Of a stretch of 64,000 bases of DNA, positions 47,075 to 57,878 are shown in pieces. This DNA is from Heterohyrax brucei. Taxonomy: Eukaryota > Chordata > Mammalia > Hyracoidea > Procaviidae. The notes beneath the pieces were generated by a model. That model made no database searches and was not told the DNA's origin. It was given only the letters and a program-made list of their open reading frames with translations. The stretch spans positions 53,908,001 through 53,972,000 of the forward strand of contig CM053158.1 in the NCBI GenBank assembly GCA_028571685.1, read 5' to 3'. Position 1 is the stretch's first letter. Every line of letters starts with the position of its first letter. The position numbers were made by a program, and so were the translations under genes.

Positions 47075-47252
47075 TCAAAAACCAAAACTAAACTAAACTC
47101 ACTGCTGTTGAGTTCATTCTGACTCATAGTGACCCTATAGGATGGAGTAGAACTGCCCTACAGAGTTTCCAAGGAGCACCTGGTGGATTCCAACTGCTGA
47201 CCTTTTTTGGTTACCAGGCATTGCACTTAATCACGATGCCACCAGGTTTTCC
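47075..47252 (-). repeat. AfroSINE, full length, antisense
   Basis: It runs from actcactgctgttgagttca to acgatgccaccaggttttcc. Confidence 0.92.
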
Positions 47253-47496
47253 TTAAAAACAAAAGGATGTCAGTATTTATCAACAGTCCCCGAAATCATG
47301 ACACACTGATCGTTTAAGTCATTCTACTGATGATGTAAGTATATAACGGCCCGCGTACGAGTGAAATATGGTATTATGAGCATTCTCCCACATGAGAAGT
47401 CCTTTGCTCATGTAGACAACACCCCTAGCAACGGATCCGAGACCCACTGCAACCCTGTCTTGTGTAGCCACCGTGATGGTAACAAAGTTGTGTTGT

Positions 47497-47699
47497 CACA
47501 GTTGTTACTGGGTGGTGTTGAGTGGATTCCAACTCATAGCAAACCTGTGAAACAGAACTGACGCACAGGTTTTCTAGTCTGTAATTTTGTGGCCATAGAT
47601 CACCAAGTCTTCCTCTTTTGGAGCCACTGGGTGGGTCTGACCCATCAGCCTTTGAGTTAGCAGTCAAGCAGTTAACCATTGCATCACCAAGCTATTTCC
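47497..47699 (-). repeat. AfroSINE, variant middle, antisense
   Basis: The sequence gttgttactgggtggtgttg, ccatagatcaccaagtcttc and gcatcaccaagctatttcc. Confidence 0.75.
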
Positions 47700-48039
47700 G
47701 GCTATATTAAAGAGGAAAAATTCTAGATGTATAGTGGGCCTTGAAAGTAATCGTTTCTTCCAATCTTTGCCTACCTGTAATTCTACATACCATTTTTGAT
47801 GTTTCTATATCACAGCTAAAAAATAATTCACATCTTGAAAATTCTCTTCCAGGTGGCTTTTGTAATTTACAGAGCGAGGCCAGTAACTCAGCAACTATCC
47901 TTTCTGTCACTTGTGAAATCTCATCAAATGCCACTGGTAGAACAGGATCAAGGAAGCAGGACTTGCATCGTGACACAGGAGAATCTCTATCCTGATGAGA
48001 TCTGACACCAAATAAAGGACTAATTTAGTTTTCAGTATA

Positions 48040-48095
48040 GACCAAGCCCACTGCTGTTGAGCCAATTCTGACTCACAGTGACCCTATAATGTAGA
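48040..48095 (-). repeat. AfroSINE tail fragment, antisense
   Basis: Only cccactgctgttgagccaat to tgaccctataatg is recognised. Confidence 0.7.
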
Positions 48096-48372
48096 AGGCC
48101 CTGGCAAAATTATTTCTGTATTTTATGAATGTTAAGTATCATTTCTAAATGCAGAGGAACCTGCCCAGCTCCTGGGATTATGTGAGGTTGTTTGAAGAAA
48201 CTGAAAATTTAAAAAGTAAATTCCTTCAAATGAGTTCAAGTATCCTAAGGCAACAACAACATAAATGTTTCTTTTAAATTCATACAATCTTTTGTCTGAG
48301 TAGAACAGAAAAAATTCAATGCACAATCTGTTCCAGAGAAAATACTTTCCTTTATAAATTTTTAAATTCTAA

Positions 48373-48422
48373 GGTAAAAAGGAGGAAGGAGGGAAGAGAA
48401 AGGGGGAGGGAGGAAGAGGGAC
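48373..48422. repeat. GA-rich low-complexity tract
   Basis: A purine-only run of ggaggaagg and gggaggg units. Confidence 0.9.
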
Positions 48423-48580
48423 CAAGAAATTCTTGGCAGAGTGCTAAACATTTCTGAACAAAGAAATGTTTTCAAACCACAAATGAATGTTTTCAAGCTA
48501 CAGATTGCCAGGTCTAAACCAGGATATACAGAGAAAGATCTTGGGGAACTTGTCACGTTCAGTAATCAGGCACTTCTTCA

Positions 48581-48881
48581 GGCAGTCCTGGGTTAAGAAC
48601 TTCTGACTTACAGACAACTCATACTTGCCCTTTAATATTATGTAAATTTGCCCTCACTGTGAACCTACTGAACCAACGCTGACTCCCCACAAATTCTCCA
48701 TCACAATCATCTTCGCTTGCTACTACTGCAGAGTTTAAATCACTGAAAAGGCTTCCAGGCTTTTCCTGGACTACGGTAAGGCTAACTAAGAACCCTATGC
48801 ACTTGCTCTGACTTGCCTACAATTCTAACTTAAAGATTTAAAGACACAGGAACTGATCTTGTTTGTAACCTGGAGACCACC
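48581..48881. mobile_element. DNA transposon with GGCAGTCC-type inverted termini, copy 2
   Basis: The left end ggcagtcctgggttaagaac and the right end gtttgtaacctggagaccac plus c are imperfect inverted repeats (about 14 of 21). Just inside the left end is cttctgacttacagacaact. Total about 301 bp, non-coding. Confidence 0.55.
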
Positions 48882-49159
48882 AGTATAACCACTCAGAGTT
48901 AGAGAGAAGAGACAGAGAAGACACGCTCGACAAGTGTTGGGAGGACGATGCATTAGTGCCATGATGCTTCTTCAGCTACGAGACTTCACACGTGTCCATA
49001 AAGTCGGTCTCTGGTTATTCTGCTTTTGTTTGAAATTAGATAAATCAAATTTCAAATTTCAATTTGCACACCTCACATTTCAGGAAAACACATCTGTGGA
49101 AGAAATCTCTTCCATAAATGGTTCTTATTGACTTTTAAAGAAAACTTGTAATTTGAAAA

Positions 49160-49334
49160 TACCAAACCAGCCAAACAAAAAATATACCCATCAAGTCAAT
49201 TCCAACTCATAGAGACCCTACAGGATGGAGTAGAACTGCCCCCCAGAGTTTCCAAGCAGTCCCTGATGGATTTGAACTGCTGACCTTTCTGTAGCCACAG
49301 CACTTAACCAACACACCACCACCAAAGGGTTCCA
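49160..49334 (-). repeat. AfroSINE, antisense
   Basis: It runs from tatacccatcaagtcaattc to cacaccaccaccaaagggtt. Confidence 0.88.
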
Positions 49335-49399
49335 ATTTGCAATACAGGTTACGTTCTTTTCTACAAAAACATGGACCATAAACTCGGTGCGTTTGTGGT

Positions 49400-49549
49400 A
49401 AAGAAAATCTGCTGCTATGGAGTCCATTCTGACTGATAGCCACCTAAACAACAAAGTGGAACTGCCCCATAGGGTTTCCAAAGCACGGGGGTAGATTTGA
49501 ACTGCCAGCCTTTCAGGTGGAAACCAAGCTCTTAACCTCTGGACCTCCT
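49400..49549 (-). repeat. AfroSINE, antisense
   Basis: It runs from ctgctgctatggagtccatt to cagcctttcaggtggaaacc. The head complement is eroded. Confidence 0.82.
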
Positions 49550-51928
49550 TAAATTTTAATATCCAACTGGATAAGGCTGTTCTGAACAAATGGAAGGGTT
49601 ATCTCTAATCAGGAAATATACAAAGAAAGTTAAATCATTCCACATCACCCAATGTGAAAATCTGTAATTGGAATTAATCTACAAATTAGGAACATCAAAA
49701 TAGAAACCACAGGCTAATACTTTAAGTTTCATGAAAGATGGCCATTTGAGGAGGGAATGATCCTAGTTCCAACATCTAACTCACATTCCAAACACTATTC
49801 CTTGAGTCTTTTAATTAGCTTTACCAGAAAAAGTCAGCAATTTTTAAACATGAATTATAAAGCTTTACAAGTTATTTTAAGTATAACACTATCCAAGAAA
49901 GGGATTAACCTGAACACCAATTAACACTAATTTAGCATTTTAAAACCTGTCATCGAGCCCACGGAAGTAAAATCCACTGAGTTAGCTTGTATGTGAAAAC
50001 TAGAGGATGTTATTTGTATTATTTGTTCTCACAAACAATTTGGAAACAGGATTTAATTAGAACTCTAGCACATGCTAACATATGAAGTTGTTCATATTTG
50101 TCTCAACTAAGAAGATAAAACCCAGTTATGTTCTGCTTTAACAAGTTAAATTTTAAACATTTAAATGAAGTATTACAAAAAAAACATTTCCTTAATATCA
50201 TTTGTATCATAATGCACTGGATTAGTACACCCAGGACTACACACACCTTGAAATGTTACGTTTATTTTAAACTGGTCCAAGGTTAAACAATTTAACTTTT
50301 TTCCTATTTACCACTTACTTTATAAATTACACTAGTGATTTAAAAACTATAAAAGAGAAAAGAAAAAAATGAAATCATTACTCTCACTTATTCTTTCATG
50401 ATAAACATTTCAGAATAAAACTTTCATATGATTGATACACATACACCACAAAATTTCTGATATATGCAAACCTGATATATGCAGTTTTACAAAGTACTAG
50501 TCTTTAAGTATCTGATTCAATCACTTACATGATAATCATCATGTCTTACAATGTCACCTAAGATGGAACCATATATTTCTACCTGGTTCTTCGTTTAGAG
50601 GTGCTAGAACTTGACTAAAATATCTGTGAAATCTATCTACATTGCTAACCCAACAAATTTTTTAACACATATACTTCACTAGCTTTATACAACTGAAGTG
50701 TAAAAATGTAAAAGTTAAAGAGATCAAATATATTTAGCATGAAATATAAATTTACCAATATCTTATTTTCAAGTAGACTATGTCATCTAGTTCAAGCACA
50801 CTTGTTTGGGCTTCAGCACAGACATTTTTCTGGCATACCTAAATTGGGGATTGTGGCACAAGCCAATGTTACCAGGACAGAGACACATATGGGGGGAAAT
50901 GGAATTATTATTCAAACTATTTAATGTAGATTTTAATTTTAACCATTTTCAAAATAACATACTTAAGTACCAAAAGCATTTAGAAATGATATACACTTTT
51001 AATACGGAAACAACGTTGGAACACACTGAGTTTGGGCAATTTCCCCACCAAACGATGCAACTGCCTTGATGAGAATACTGGTTTTAATTAACATATTTTA
51101 ATGTAATAATGAATGTTATCTTGAATTTGTACATAAGCCACTTCTAGAACGAATCCATTACATCTCTTTTAAAATCTGTCCTTCTGATTAAAAACACAGA
51201 CCATTATAATGTATAGAGCAGACATTATCTTCCTACCTTATTTAATTTGTACAACACTAAACAAGATATAGGAAAACAAATATGATTCTTATGAACACAA
51301 GACAAACCAATAGTGATCATTAAATTTCACCTAGGCAGAACAGAAAGAATCAATGTATCATCTATTCCAGAAATAAAACTTTCCTTATGCTTAAGGGAGG
51401 AGGGAAGGGGGAGAGTACAGATACATTAATTGTTGCAATATCCAGAGCTTCAAACACTCATGTCAGAGTAAAATTTTACTCTAAATCTTTGGCATCTTTT
51501 CTGTTCTAAAAGATTTTCAGTTGGTTTTTCTATCACAGTTTCATTATTTCACTATTACATTTTAAGGTTTTCTACACAAAAAAATAATTGACTTTAAATT
51601 TGGTTTTAAGTAGCCTTTTTCCTACTTCTTAGTATGGCTCATATTGCTTCCCAATTAGAACATATAATCACTGTACTTGCTTAAACAGTAAACTTTAGAA
51701 GGTGGGAGATGTTTTTCCTGTTCACATGAATACAAGGGCCAACAGTGAATCACCAGCGTGAAAAGTTCACCATGTTTAATGAGCGGTAACACTAGTGATT
51801 CTTCAGAACAAATCAATTAGGTGAATGGGTCTGTAATAATTACAAAAGTAGGGATGTTCCCTTTTCTTTCCACTTAATATTACGCATAGTCTTTAAAAGA
51901 GTTAGAATGTTTCTCTTTAAACAAGAAG
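49550..51928. other. AT-rich intron, free of recognised young repeats
   Basis: About 2.4 kb without an AfroSINE, unusual for this window. A segment at 51335-51410 resembles 48300-48420. No coding segment is recognised. Confidence 0.45.
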
Positions 51929-51999
51929 TATCTCTCTCTCTCTCTCTCTGTCTCTCTGTCTCTCTGTCTCTCTGTCTCTCTGTCTCTCTCTCTCTCTCC
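51929..51999. repeat. (TC)n/(TCTCTG)n microsatellite
   Basis: (TC)n at each end encloses five tctctg hexamers (gtctctct units), about 0.65 kb past the MITF exon in the direction of transcription. Confidence 0.95.
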
Positions 52000-52651
52000 A
52001 GGATGTTGGAGGACACACAGTTGCAAGATGGAATGCTATTCTTAGACTTGTTACAACTTTTCTAGTAATTAGGAAGCTATATGTCCCTCCTAGAATGAGG
52101 CTAACAAGCTCCTGCAGTTTCTACTCTACCAAGAAATCAAAGAGACCCAAAGCACACAACTCACTTCAGCAAAAGGATTATGATGGCTGTTACAAAGGAG
52201 GAAGCTGTTCTTCAATTTTATATCTGAAGAGACATTATAAAAGAGTTAAGATTCTATAGCCAAGATTAGGTACTAAATAAAATTTAAAGAATGGCCATGA
52301 AATGTACTTAGGAACACATATGTACAAGTTATTGGAAGAGACCCCTTTCCTACGACTTGGATGTTCTGAAACTTTCTCAAAGATGGACAGCAAGTACCTA
52401 TTACTACTTGAGATTTCTTACAGAATGGTGATACTCTTCTACCAGTTTTTGAGGGTTACTATTAGTTTGTATCTTTCATAGCTAAAAAAAAAAAGGAAAG
52501 CCACGTAGGTAGCAATGGAGTTTGCATTTACAAATACAATTCAAATGGGCCAACACACTGACAGATACATTCGGACAAATACAACACCTAGAAAATGAAA
52601 AGCATTTGAGAGGGAGGCTTGGTTCAACTGACAAGAGTGACACTCACATAC
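52000..52651. other. MITF intron immediately downstream of exon 1B
   Basis: It begins with the donor GTATGTGAG on the minus strand at 52651. No transposon is recognised. An A-rich run (aaaaaaaaaagg) is present near 52485. Confidence 0.5.
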
Positions 52652-52901
52652 CTTAAGGACTTCCATCGGCACCTGGGTAGCAGAGGGAAGGCTGCTAGGC
52701 ACACTGACGTTTATGGCTGGTGTCTGACTCACAGGCACTCTCTGTTGCATGAACTGGGCTGCCTGCAGCTTCTGCTGCTGCTCCCTGCGCTCCTGCTCCT
52801 GCATCTGCTCACGCATGAGTTGCTGGCGTAGCAAGATACGTGATGTCATGCTGGAGGAGCTTATCGGAGGCTTGGAGGCCCCAGGATGCTCTGCAGAACT
52901 G
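52652..52901 (-). CDS. MITF: MITF internal coding exon (exon 1B, B1b part; shared by long isoforms)
   Basis: One exon of the microphthalmia-associated bHLH-leucine zipper transcription factor, which drives melanocyte, retinal pigment epithelium, osteoclast and lysosomal genes in the nucleus. It is 250 bp: one base completing a split codon plus 83 codons, from a Ser-rich start (SSAEHPGASKPPISSSS) through the block SRILLRQQLMREQ, a Gln/Arg-rich stretch, and PAINVSVPSSLPSATQVP to MEVLK. On the minus strand the intron before it ends in a pyrimidine-rich tract plus ccacag, and the exon ends CTTAAG followed by a strong donor GTATGTGAG. MITF was chosen over TFEB, TFE3 and TFEC because of EREQQQKLQAAQFMQQRVPV. 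As recalled, human MITF has TT where this has SS. In the MiT family this N-terminal block binds Rag GTPases and recruits the protein to lysosomes; the M isoform lacks it. The neighbouring exons are outside the window or not found. The frame is intact. Confidence 0.95.
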
Positions 52902-52973
52902 CTGTGGGAAAACCAAAAGACACACAACATTTAGTTTCCCATAGAGACATTTCCCTTGCATCTTGGGGTATCC
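52902..52973 (-). promoter_or_regulatory. Splice acceptor region and in-frame ATG just upstream of MITF exon 1B
   Basis: On the minus strand this holds the branch and polypyrimidine region (tcttttggttttcccacag). An ATG at 52928-52930 is in frame with the exon and directly preceded by an in-frame TAA, so an exon extended 5' into the intron would start there and add about ten residues (MLCVFWFSHS). MITF is reported to have a B isoform whose first exon is exon 1B itself extended 5' (B1a plus B1b), so this strip may be its leader. That assignment is inference. The far edge of the strip is the 3' end of an RTE fragment. Confidence 0.4.
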
Positions 52974-53287
52974 TGTTGTTGTTATACATAGGCAGCACTG
53001 AGTTGAGTCAACTCATAGCAGCCTTATATGCAGCAGAACGAAACACTGCCTGGTCCTGCACCATTCCCACAATCTGTGCCATGCTAAAGCTCATTGTTGC
53101 AGCCACTGTGTCAATCCATCTCACTGAGGGTCTTCTGCTTTTTTCCAGACCCCCTACTTTACCAAACATGATGCCCTTCATCAGTGACTAGGCCCCTCCT
53201 GATAAAATGTTCAAATTACATGAAATGAAGCCTTGCTATCCTCACTTCTAAGGAGCACGCTAGCTGTACTTCCAAGAGATTTATCCT
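52974..53287 (-). mobile_element. RTE LINE, 3'-terminal fragment beside the MITF exon
   Basis: The plus strand starts with gttgttgtta and continues with the antisense of an RTE 3' end: ctcatagcagcc, then gaaacactgcctggtcctgc, then gtcaatccatctcactgagg. The same order is seen at 8532-8860. It is a 5'-truncated copy lying in the same orientation as MITF. Its 3' end is 72 bp from the exon acceptor. Confidence 0.85.
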
Positions 53288-54148
53288 AAATTGCACCAAA
53301 TGATGAAATGAGGCTGTGCAAATATAATCAAGTTGCAGAACAGTGTTCCACATAATTGAAAATCAAGAGGTTGACAGGATTTAAGTCATTAGTAGTTGAA
53401 TTAAAATAAGTCAGCTTGATTACATTTAAGCATTTTTATCATGCAGCTTAATTTTATTTTACGTTTTACATTTCATACTGCACTCTACTCATCATCACCA
53501 AAGACAGCGCCACCATACGTACTGCCAAGAAGCACTGCATCTCAATGGCACCCAAATTTCCCCATTTAAAAATAACCTGTTTGACGTTAATGGTGATAAA
53601 ATTATTTGGAAAAGGGTAGTGAGAATAGTTATGAAGACTGTAATCAATGTCACTGAACTGTACTGTAGAAATGTTTGAGATGGTATGTTTTGTTATGTAT
53701 GTATTTTCACCATAAAAGTTTTTTTTTAATAAATTGCTTGATTTGCGGTTTTTTTATAACTGAATCTAGCCAAATAACCACTCCTACAAGTTACCTAAAC
53801 ATCTTGAACATGCTTCAGATATTTAGTTAACAAATTTACAGGAAAGGTGAACTTGGTCATAGAAAATGTTTTCTAAGATATAGGAAGTAAAGATTGTTAA
53901 TGAAAGAAGTATTTAGACCAGAATGCCAACACTGAAGTCAATCTCAGTCTTTGTAAAAAGAGGCAGAAGACAACTGGGTTCGATGACTCATTTCTTGCAG
54001 TGCCTGGTTGTCTTTGCACCACCTTTTCCTTCTGATTGATACAGCATAGCTTCTACTGTATTTGCTCAGAAAGTTCCTCATGAGCCCTACTACTAACAGT
54101 CTGCTGGACACTTACTCCACCACCAAATTGTTTAAAATACTTGAACAC
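53288..54148. other. Sequence upstream of MITF exon 1B, no recognised element
   Basis: AT-rich. A T run at about 53720. Candidate promoter features (TATA, CpG) are not apparent. Confidence 0.4.
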
Positions 54149-54346
54149 TCTTGGTGTTAGATGCTATCGAGTCAACTGCAACTCATGGCAACCCCATGAG
54201 TGTACAGTACAACTGCTCAATAGAGTTCTCAAGACTACATGATTTTTTGGAAGCAGACTGTCAGACATGGCTTCAAAGGCACCTCTGTTATGTTTAAACC
54301 ATCAACTTTTGGGCTAGTAGTCAACCAACTAACCATATGCTCCACC
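54149..54346 (-). repeat. AfroSINE, variant middle, antisense
   Basis: The sequence ttggtgttagatgctatcga, ctacatgattttttggaagc and gggctagtagtcaaccaact. Confidence 0.75.
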
Positions 54347-54458
54347 TATCACTCCTACTTAAATACTGATCATAAGAAGATATCCTAATATCCCTAAATA
54401 TGGTTTTTGATGGCTTATCAACCTGCTCTATGATGTCAACCTCTCACTGCCTCAGTTG

Positions 54459-54608
54459 GAGCCCTGGTGGCATAGTGGTTAAGAACTCAGCTGTTAACCA
54501 AATAGTAGGCAGTTCAAATCCACCATCTGCTCTTTTGAAATACTACAGGGCAGTTCTAAACTGCCCTATAGAATCACTGTGAGTTAGAATTGACTAAATA
54601 GTGAAGAT
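54459..54608 (+). repeat. AfroSINE, full length
   Basis: The head is tggagccctggtggcatagt, the B-box region ggcagttcaaatccacc, and the tail gtgagttagaattgactaaa. Confidence 0.92.
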
Positions 54609-54654
54609 TTTTCTACCTCAATTACTGTGTCCAAAAAAGAGGAATAACAATAGT

Positions 54655-54935
54655 TTTTTTAATTAAACTTTTTAATTTTGATTCCCATGAAGCTACAAGA
54701 TTCCATGTACCCTTCATCCAACTTCCCCCAAGAGGACTAACGATGCTTTGGTTTTTGTTGTGTCTTAAACTTACTACTTTGACATGCTTGTAGATTCCCA
54801 TGTAATTTTAAGAAATAACACAAAGAAATCTCATATCCCTCTCAGCCAATTTCCACTAATAACAACATCTTGCAAAACTACATCACTCTATCACAACTAG
54901 GATACTGACAACAGCACAGTCAACATACAGAACAG
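54655..54935 (-). mobile_element. Old L1 fragment, antisense
   Basis: The sequence tgtagattcccatgtaattt, agaaataacacaaagaaat, tcttgcaaaactacatcact and aggatactgacaacagcaca follows an old L1 3' region. Confidence 0.6.
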
Positions 54936-55859
54936 TTAACAGTACTTTTTACTACTCAGCAATACCATCAAAAAGCTATAAAAGTATCTGATTTGACTCA
55001 GAAATTCTATTAATCAACAACTTTATTAAAAAATAATTCAAAGTGTGGAAAAACTGAAAATACAGAGCTACTTACAAACTGAAATATTCTAAACTTTGCT
55101 CACTGAGAATGACTGAGTAAATTATGATACACAAATTTAACAAAATATTACCTTTTGTTTTAAGTTGTACAATTACAGGGCAAAGTGGTAAATACATGTA
55201 ACAAAACATGGGATCCAAAAATATATTTATTTTCTGATTATAACAAGATGTAAGTAGGAAGACAGTTGGCATAGAGTGGGAGTAGAACTGTCATCATTTC
55301 TTTTTGTTTAGTTTCTTCTTTTTAAAAAATAAAACTAGTTTTATTTCTCAAAACTATTTAAATGAAGCGATCATATTTCTCTCCAGTGGCAGATATATAT
55401 GCTGCTAGAAACTACCTGAAGAACATGAAGAAATGTGTTGAGTGATTGAAAGTCATCATTTGGCCATGAGAGAGGAGACTGGACCCGTCCTACACAGTCT
55501 GCTGAAAATGTGAGGGGAAAGCAGCAACTGTCCCCAGCACAGTGATTCTCTCAGAAGTCTTCTGCATCCCAAGAGCCTACACCTTTTCCCTTTGCAGTTT
55601 CCTACACTTAGAGTAGAAGTCCCCCAACATACAAATTGAACATTAATACTCTGCTTAATACTTTAATATCATATACTCCTCCACACAATAAGAATACTTA
55701 GCCATTACTCCAGTCTATTCATCTGGTGAGTTCACTTGGTACTACTAAAAGAGCATCAAAAGAAAACACATTTTCCCACTTTTGATTCTGTTGGCAAAGC
55801 TCAAACACACTTTCTTAAGCCAAGAAAAGAAGGGGGTGGGGGAAAAACTATTGCGAAAG
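54936..55859. other. Upstream sequence, possible very old LINE at the left
   Basis: The part 54950-55260 may be a decayed LINE (aaattctattaatcaacaac, gagtaaattatgatac). The remainder is unassigned. Confidence 0.35.
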
Positions 55860-56060
55860 AAATAAATAAATAAGCTGTCTTACTATTCAAAGCCTGTCAG
55901 GTTAAAACGTTCCCAGAGAGCCTGATCCTTTTGATAAAAACAGGAGCAAAGCTTTGTGCCGCGGCAAATGCAGCTGTGGAATAATCGCACTAATTAGCTG
56001 CTCCAGACAAGTAATCGGCTGTGATACTGGGGAAAAGTCCTTTCAATTAACAGTAAAGCA
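55860..56060. promoter_or_regulatory. Candidate conserved regulatory block upstream of MITF exon 1B
   Basis: GC-richer than its surroundings and free of repeats. Within about 100 bp there are a TCF/SOX-like gcaaagctttgtgc, a ccgcgg, an E-box cagctg, and three homeodomain-type cores: ataatcgcac, ctaattagctg and gtaatcggc. The position is 3.0-3.4 kb upstream of the exon in the direction of transcription. Function is inferred from motif clustering only. Confidence 0.35.
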
Positions 56061-56751
56061 TTCTTGAGACATCTTAAATTAAAATTACTAGTTCTCAACC
56101 ACACTGAGGCTTCAGATTGTAGTTGACAACAATATCATTTTAAGTGTTTTCTGAAACATCCATCATAAAATAAAAATTAAAAAAAGAATACATGCTTACA
56201 TAGAACCAGTATAAATAAAGTGAAACCCCATTATAGAAAACCTAGCAGAGCTCTGCTAATTGACTTTATTTTAATAAATCTATTTTTTTTTTAAATGTGC
56301 AAAGGAAGCACTGTAATCACTTCCTTGAGCACAATCCCTGCGGGACATTTCCACATTGTTAAAAGGTGACTCCCAGATTCTCAGCTTTGCCCTCAATCTT
56401 TTAAACATCCTTTTCTCTTAGAAATAATTGAATCTGCAATTATCACCATAGAGCCAACTAAGAATGAAGATATCTGTATTTTACAGTGTTAACAGGACAA
56501 ATCAGTATGATGTTTTGAACTCAAAATCAAGGTTCATTTGAGAACATTATAGACGGCTACAATGTTTTCTGTTCGTTTGTTTTATTTTTTTAATGAGAAC
56601 TAGATGCTCAGGACAGAATGATAAGCAAGGCAAGTTTGCCCAGATTTATTAAATTCTAAAAGCTAAGTGAACTCATCGAGGACCCTTGAAGCTCAGTTTT
56701 CTCCAGATAATCCTAATTCCATGGGTCTGATTCCTTTTAATCAGATTATTT
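56061..56751. other. Upstream sequence, no recognised repeat
   Basis: A repeat-free stretch following the candidate block. It may extend the conserved region. Confidence 0.35.
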
Positions 56752-56850
56752 AAAGGTCATTTATTCAACAAACAGTTGTTGAATGTTTCCTCTGTGCCAG
56801 GTGCTGGGAATACCTGGTTTCTAAAAGGAGCTTAAAGGCCTGCTCACATA
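56752..56850 (-). repeat. L2 LINE 3' end, antisense
   Basis: The sequence catttattcaacaaacagtt, cctctgtgccaggtgctggg and aaaggagcttaaaggcctgc. Confidence 0.8.
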
Positions 56851-57059
56851 ATTTTTCAGAAATGCCTTAAAATTAAGTCAATTATCTAGATTATCTGGCT
56901 TAACCCAGTTTCATGTGGTAAGGTACACATCTGGCCATAAGAACTCACCCTTTGAAAGCCAGCTAGAACTTACCTTACTGGAACTTACCAGGATTGCCAC
57001 CTATAACTCCTTTGAGGACCAAGGACACTCAATGGTCACTCAAGAAAAACGCCATCAGT

Positions 57060-57250
57060 TGGACCCAAGGTCTGGCTCAAGCACTGCTGAGCAGCATAAT
57101 CTTTACCAAGGTGCTTACCCTCTCTGAGCCTCAGCAAATCCAGCCTCTCTAGTGGAGAGACTGAATGAGTGAACACTAAAACCCACTGCCACTGAGTCAA
57201 CATTAGCTAAATTAAAATGCTTAGCTCAATGCCTGGAACATAGTATATTA
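57060..57250 (+). repeat. MIR, split by a tiny AfroSINE remnant
   Basis: MIR text (gtgcttaccctctctgagcc, atgcttagctcaatgcctgg) is interrupted at 57179-57202 by aaacccactgccactgagtc plus aac. That is only the antisense SINE tail, so this may be an extremely truncated insertion. Confidence 0.6.
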
Positions 57251-57878
57251 ACAACACAGTCACTGAATTCCTACCTCTCTAGCTGATTTTACACTTTTTC
57301 CACTGATCTTCAAATCTTCTCCCTTCTCTGTGATAGCACAGACTTGTTAACACGTGCTCTGAATTATCAGATACACTCCTAAATTTTATTCTACCGTCTT
57401 CATTCCACTTCAATATAGTAAAACCTATGAAAGCTGGAAGCTGTGTAGGAAAAACCTGTCAGAGAGGGAAAACTGAAATATCTTCTGCAACAAAAAAGTG
57501 GTGACTGCCCTGTCAGAGGTAGAAAATTTGCAGTCCCATTGATTTAAGCTTTCCCAAGTTTTACTTGGGAAATTGCATTAATTCCAACATGCTGGTATCC
57601 AAGTGGCATCTTCACAATCACCTCTCACCACCCCTTTACTAGATGACAGGAATCAGTCTTCATCAAGACAGGACTCTGGCCATCAGCTGACAGATACTTT
57701 CTAAGGAATACCAAAAATCCAACCCCGTTGCTACCCAGTACATTCCAACTTTTCCTGGTGTTTCCTTGCTTCAATTCTTCAGAGTAAGTCCAGCTCTATC
57801 ACTCACTAACATGTGACTGGGGCCAAGCTAAGTCAATCTTTTAGAGCTCTGATTTTCCTTATTAAAAAAAAAGACTGA

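Noticed and set aside
1-52651. MITF exon 1M and exon 2
   Set aside because: I looked for the short M-specific start and for the exon 2 coding block on the minus strand and did not see either. They probably lie left of the window.
52652-52901. Assignment of the exon to TFEB, TFE3 or TFEC
   Set aside because: The QQQKLQAAQFMQQRVPVSQT stretch and the VPMEVLK end fit MITF better than the recalled paralogues.
52619-52934. Plus-strand frames opposite the MITF exon
   Set aside because: They are shadows of the minus-strand exon in other frames.
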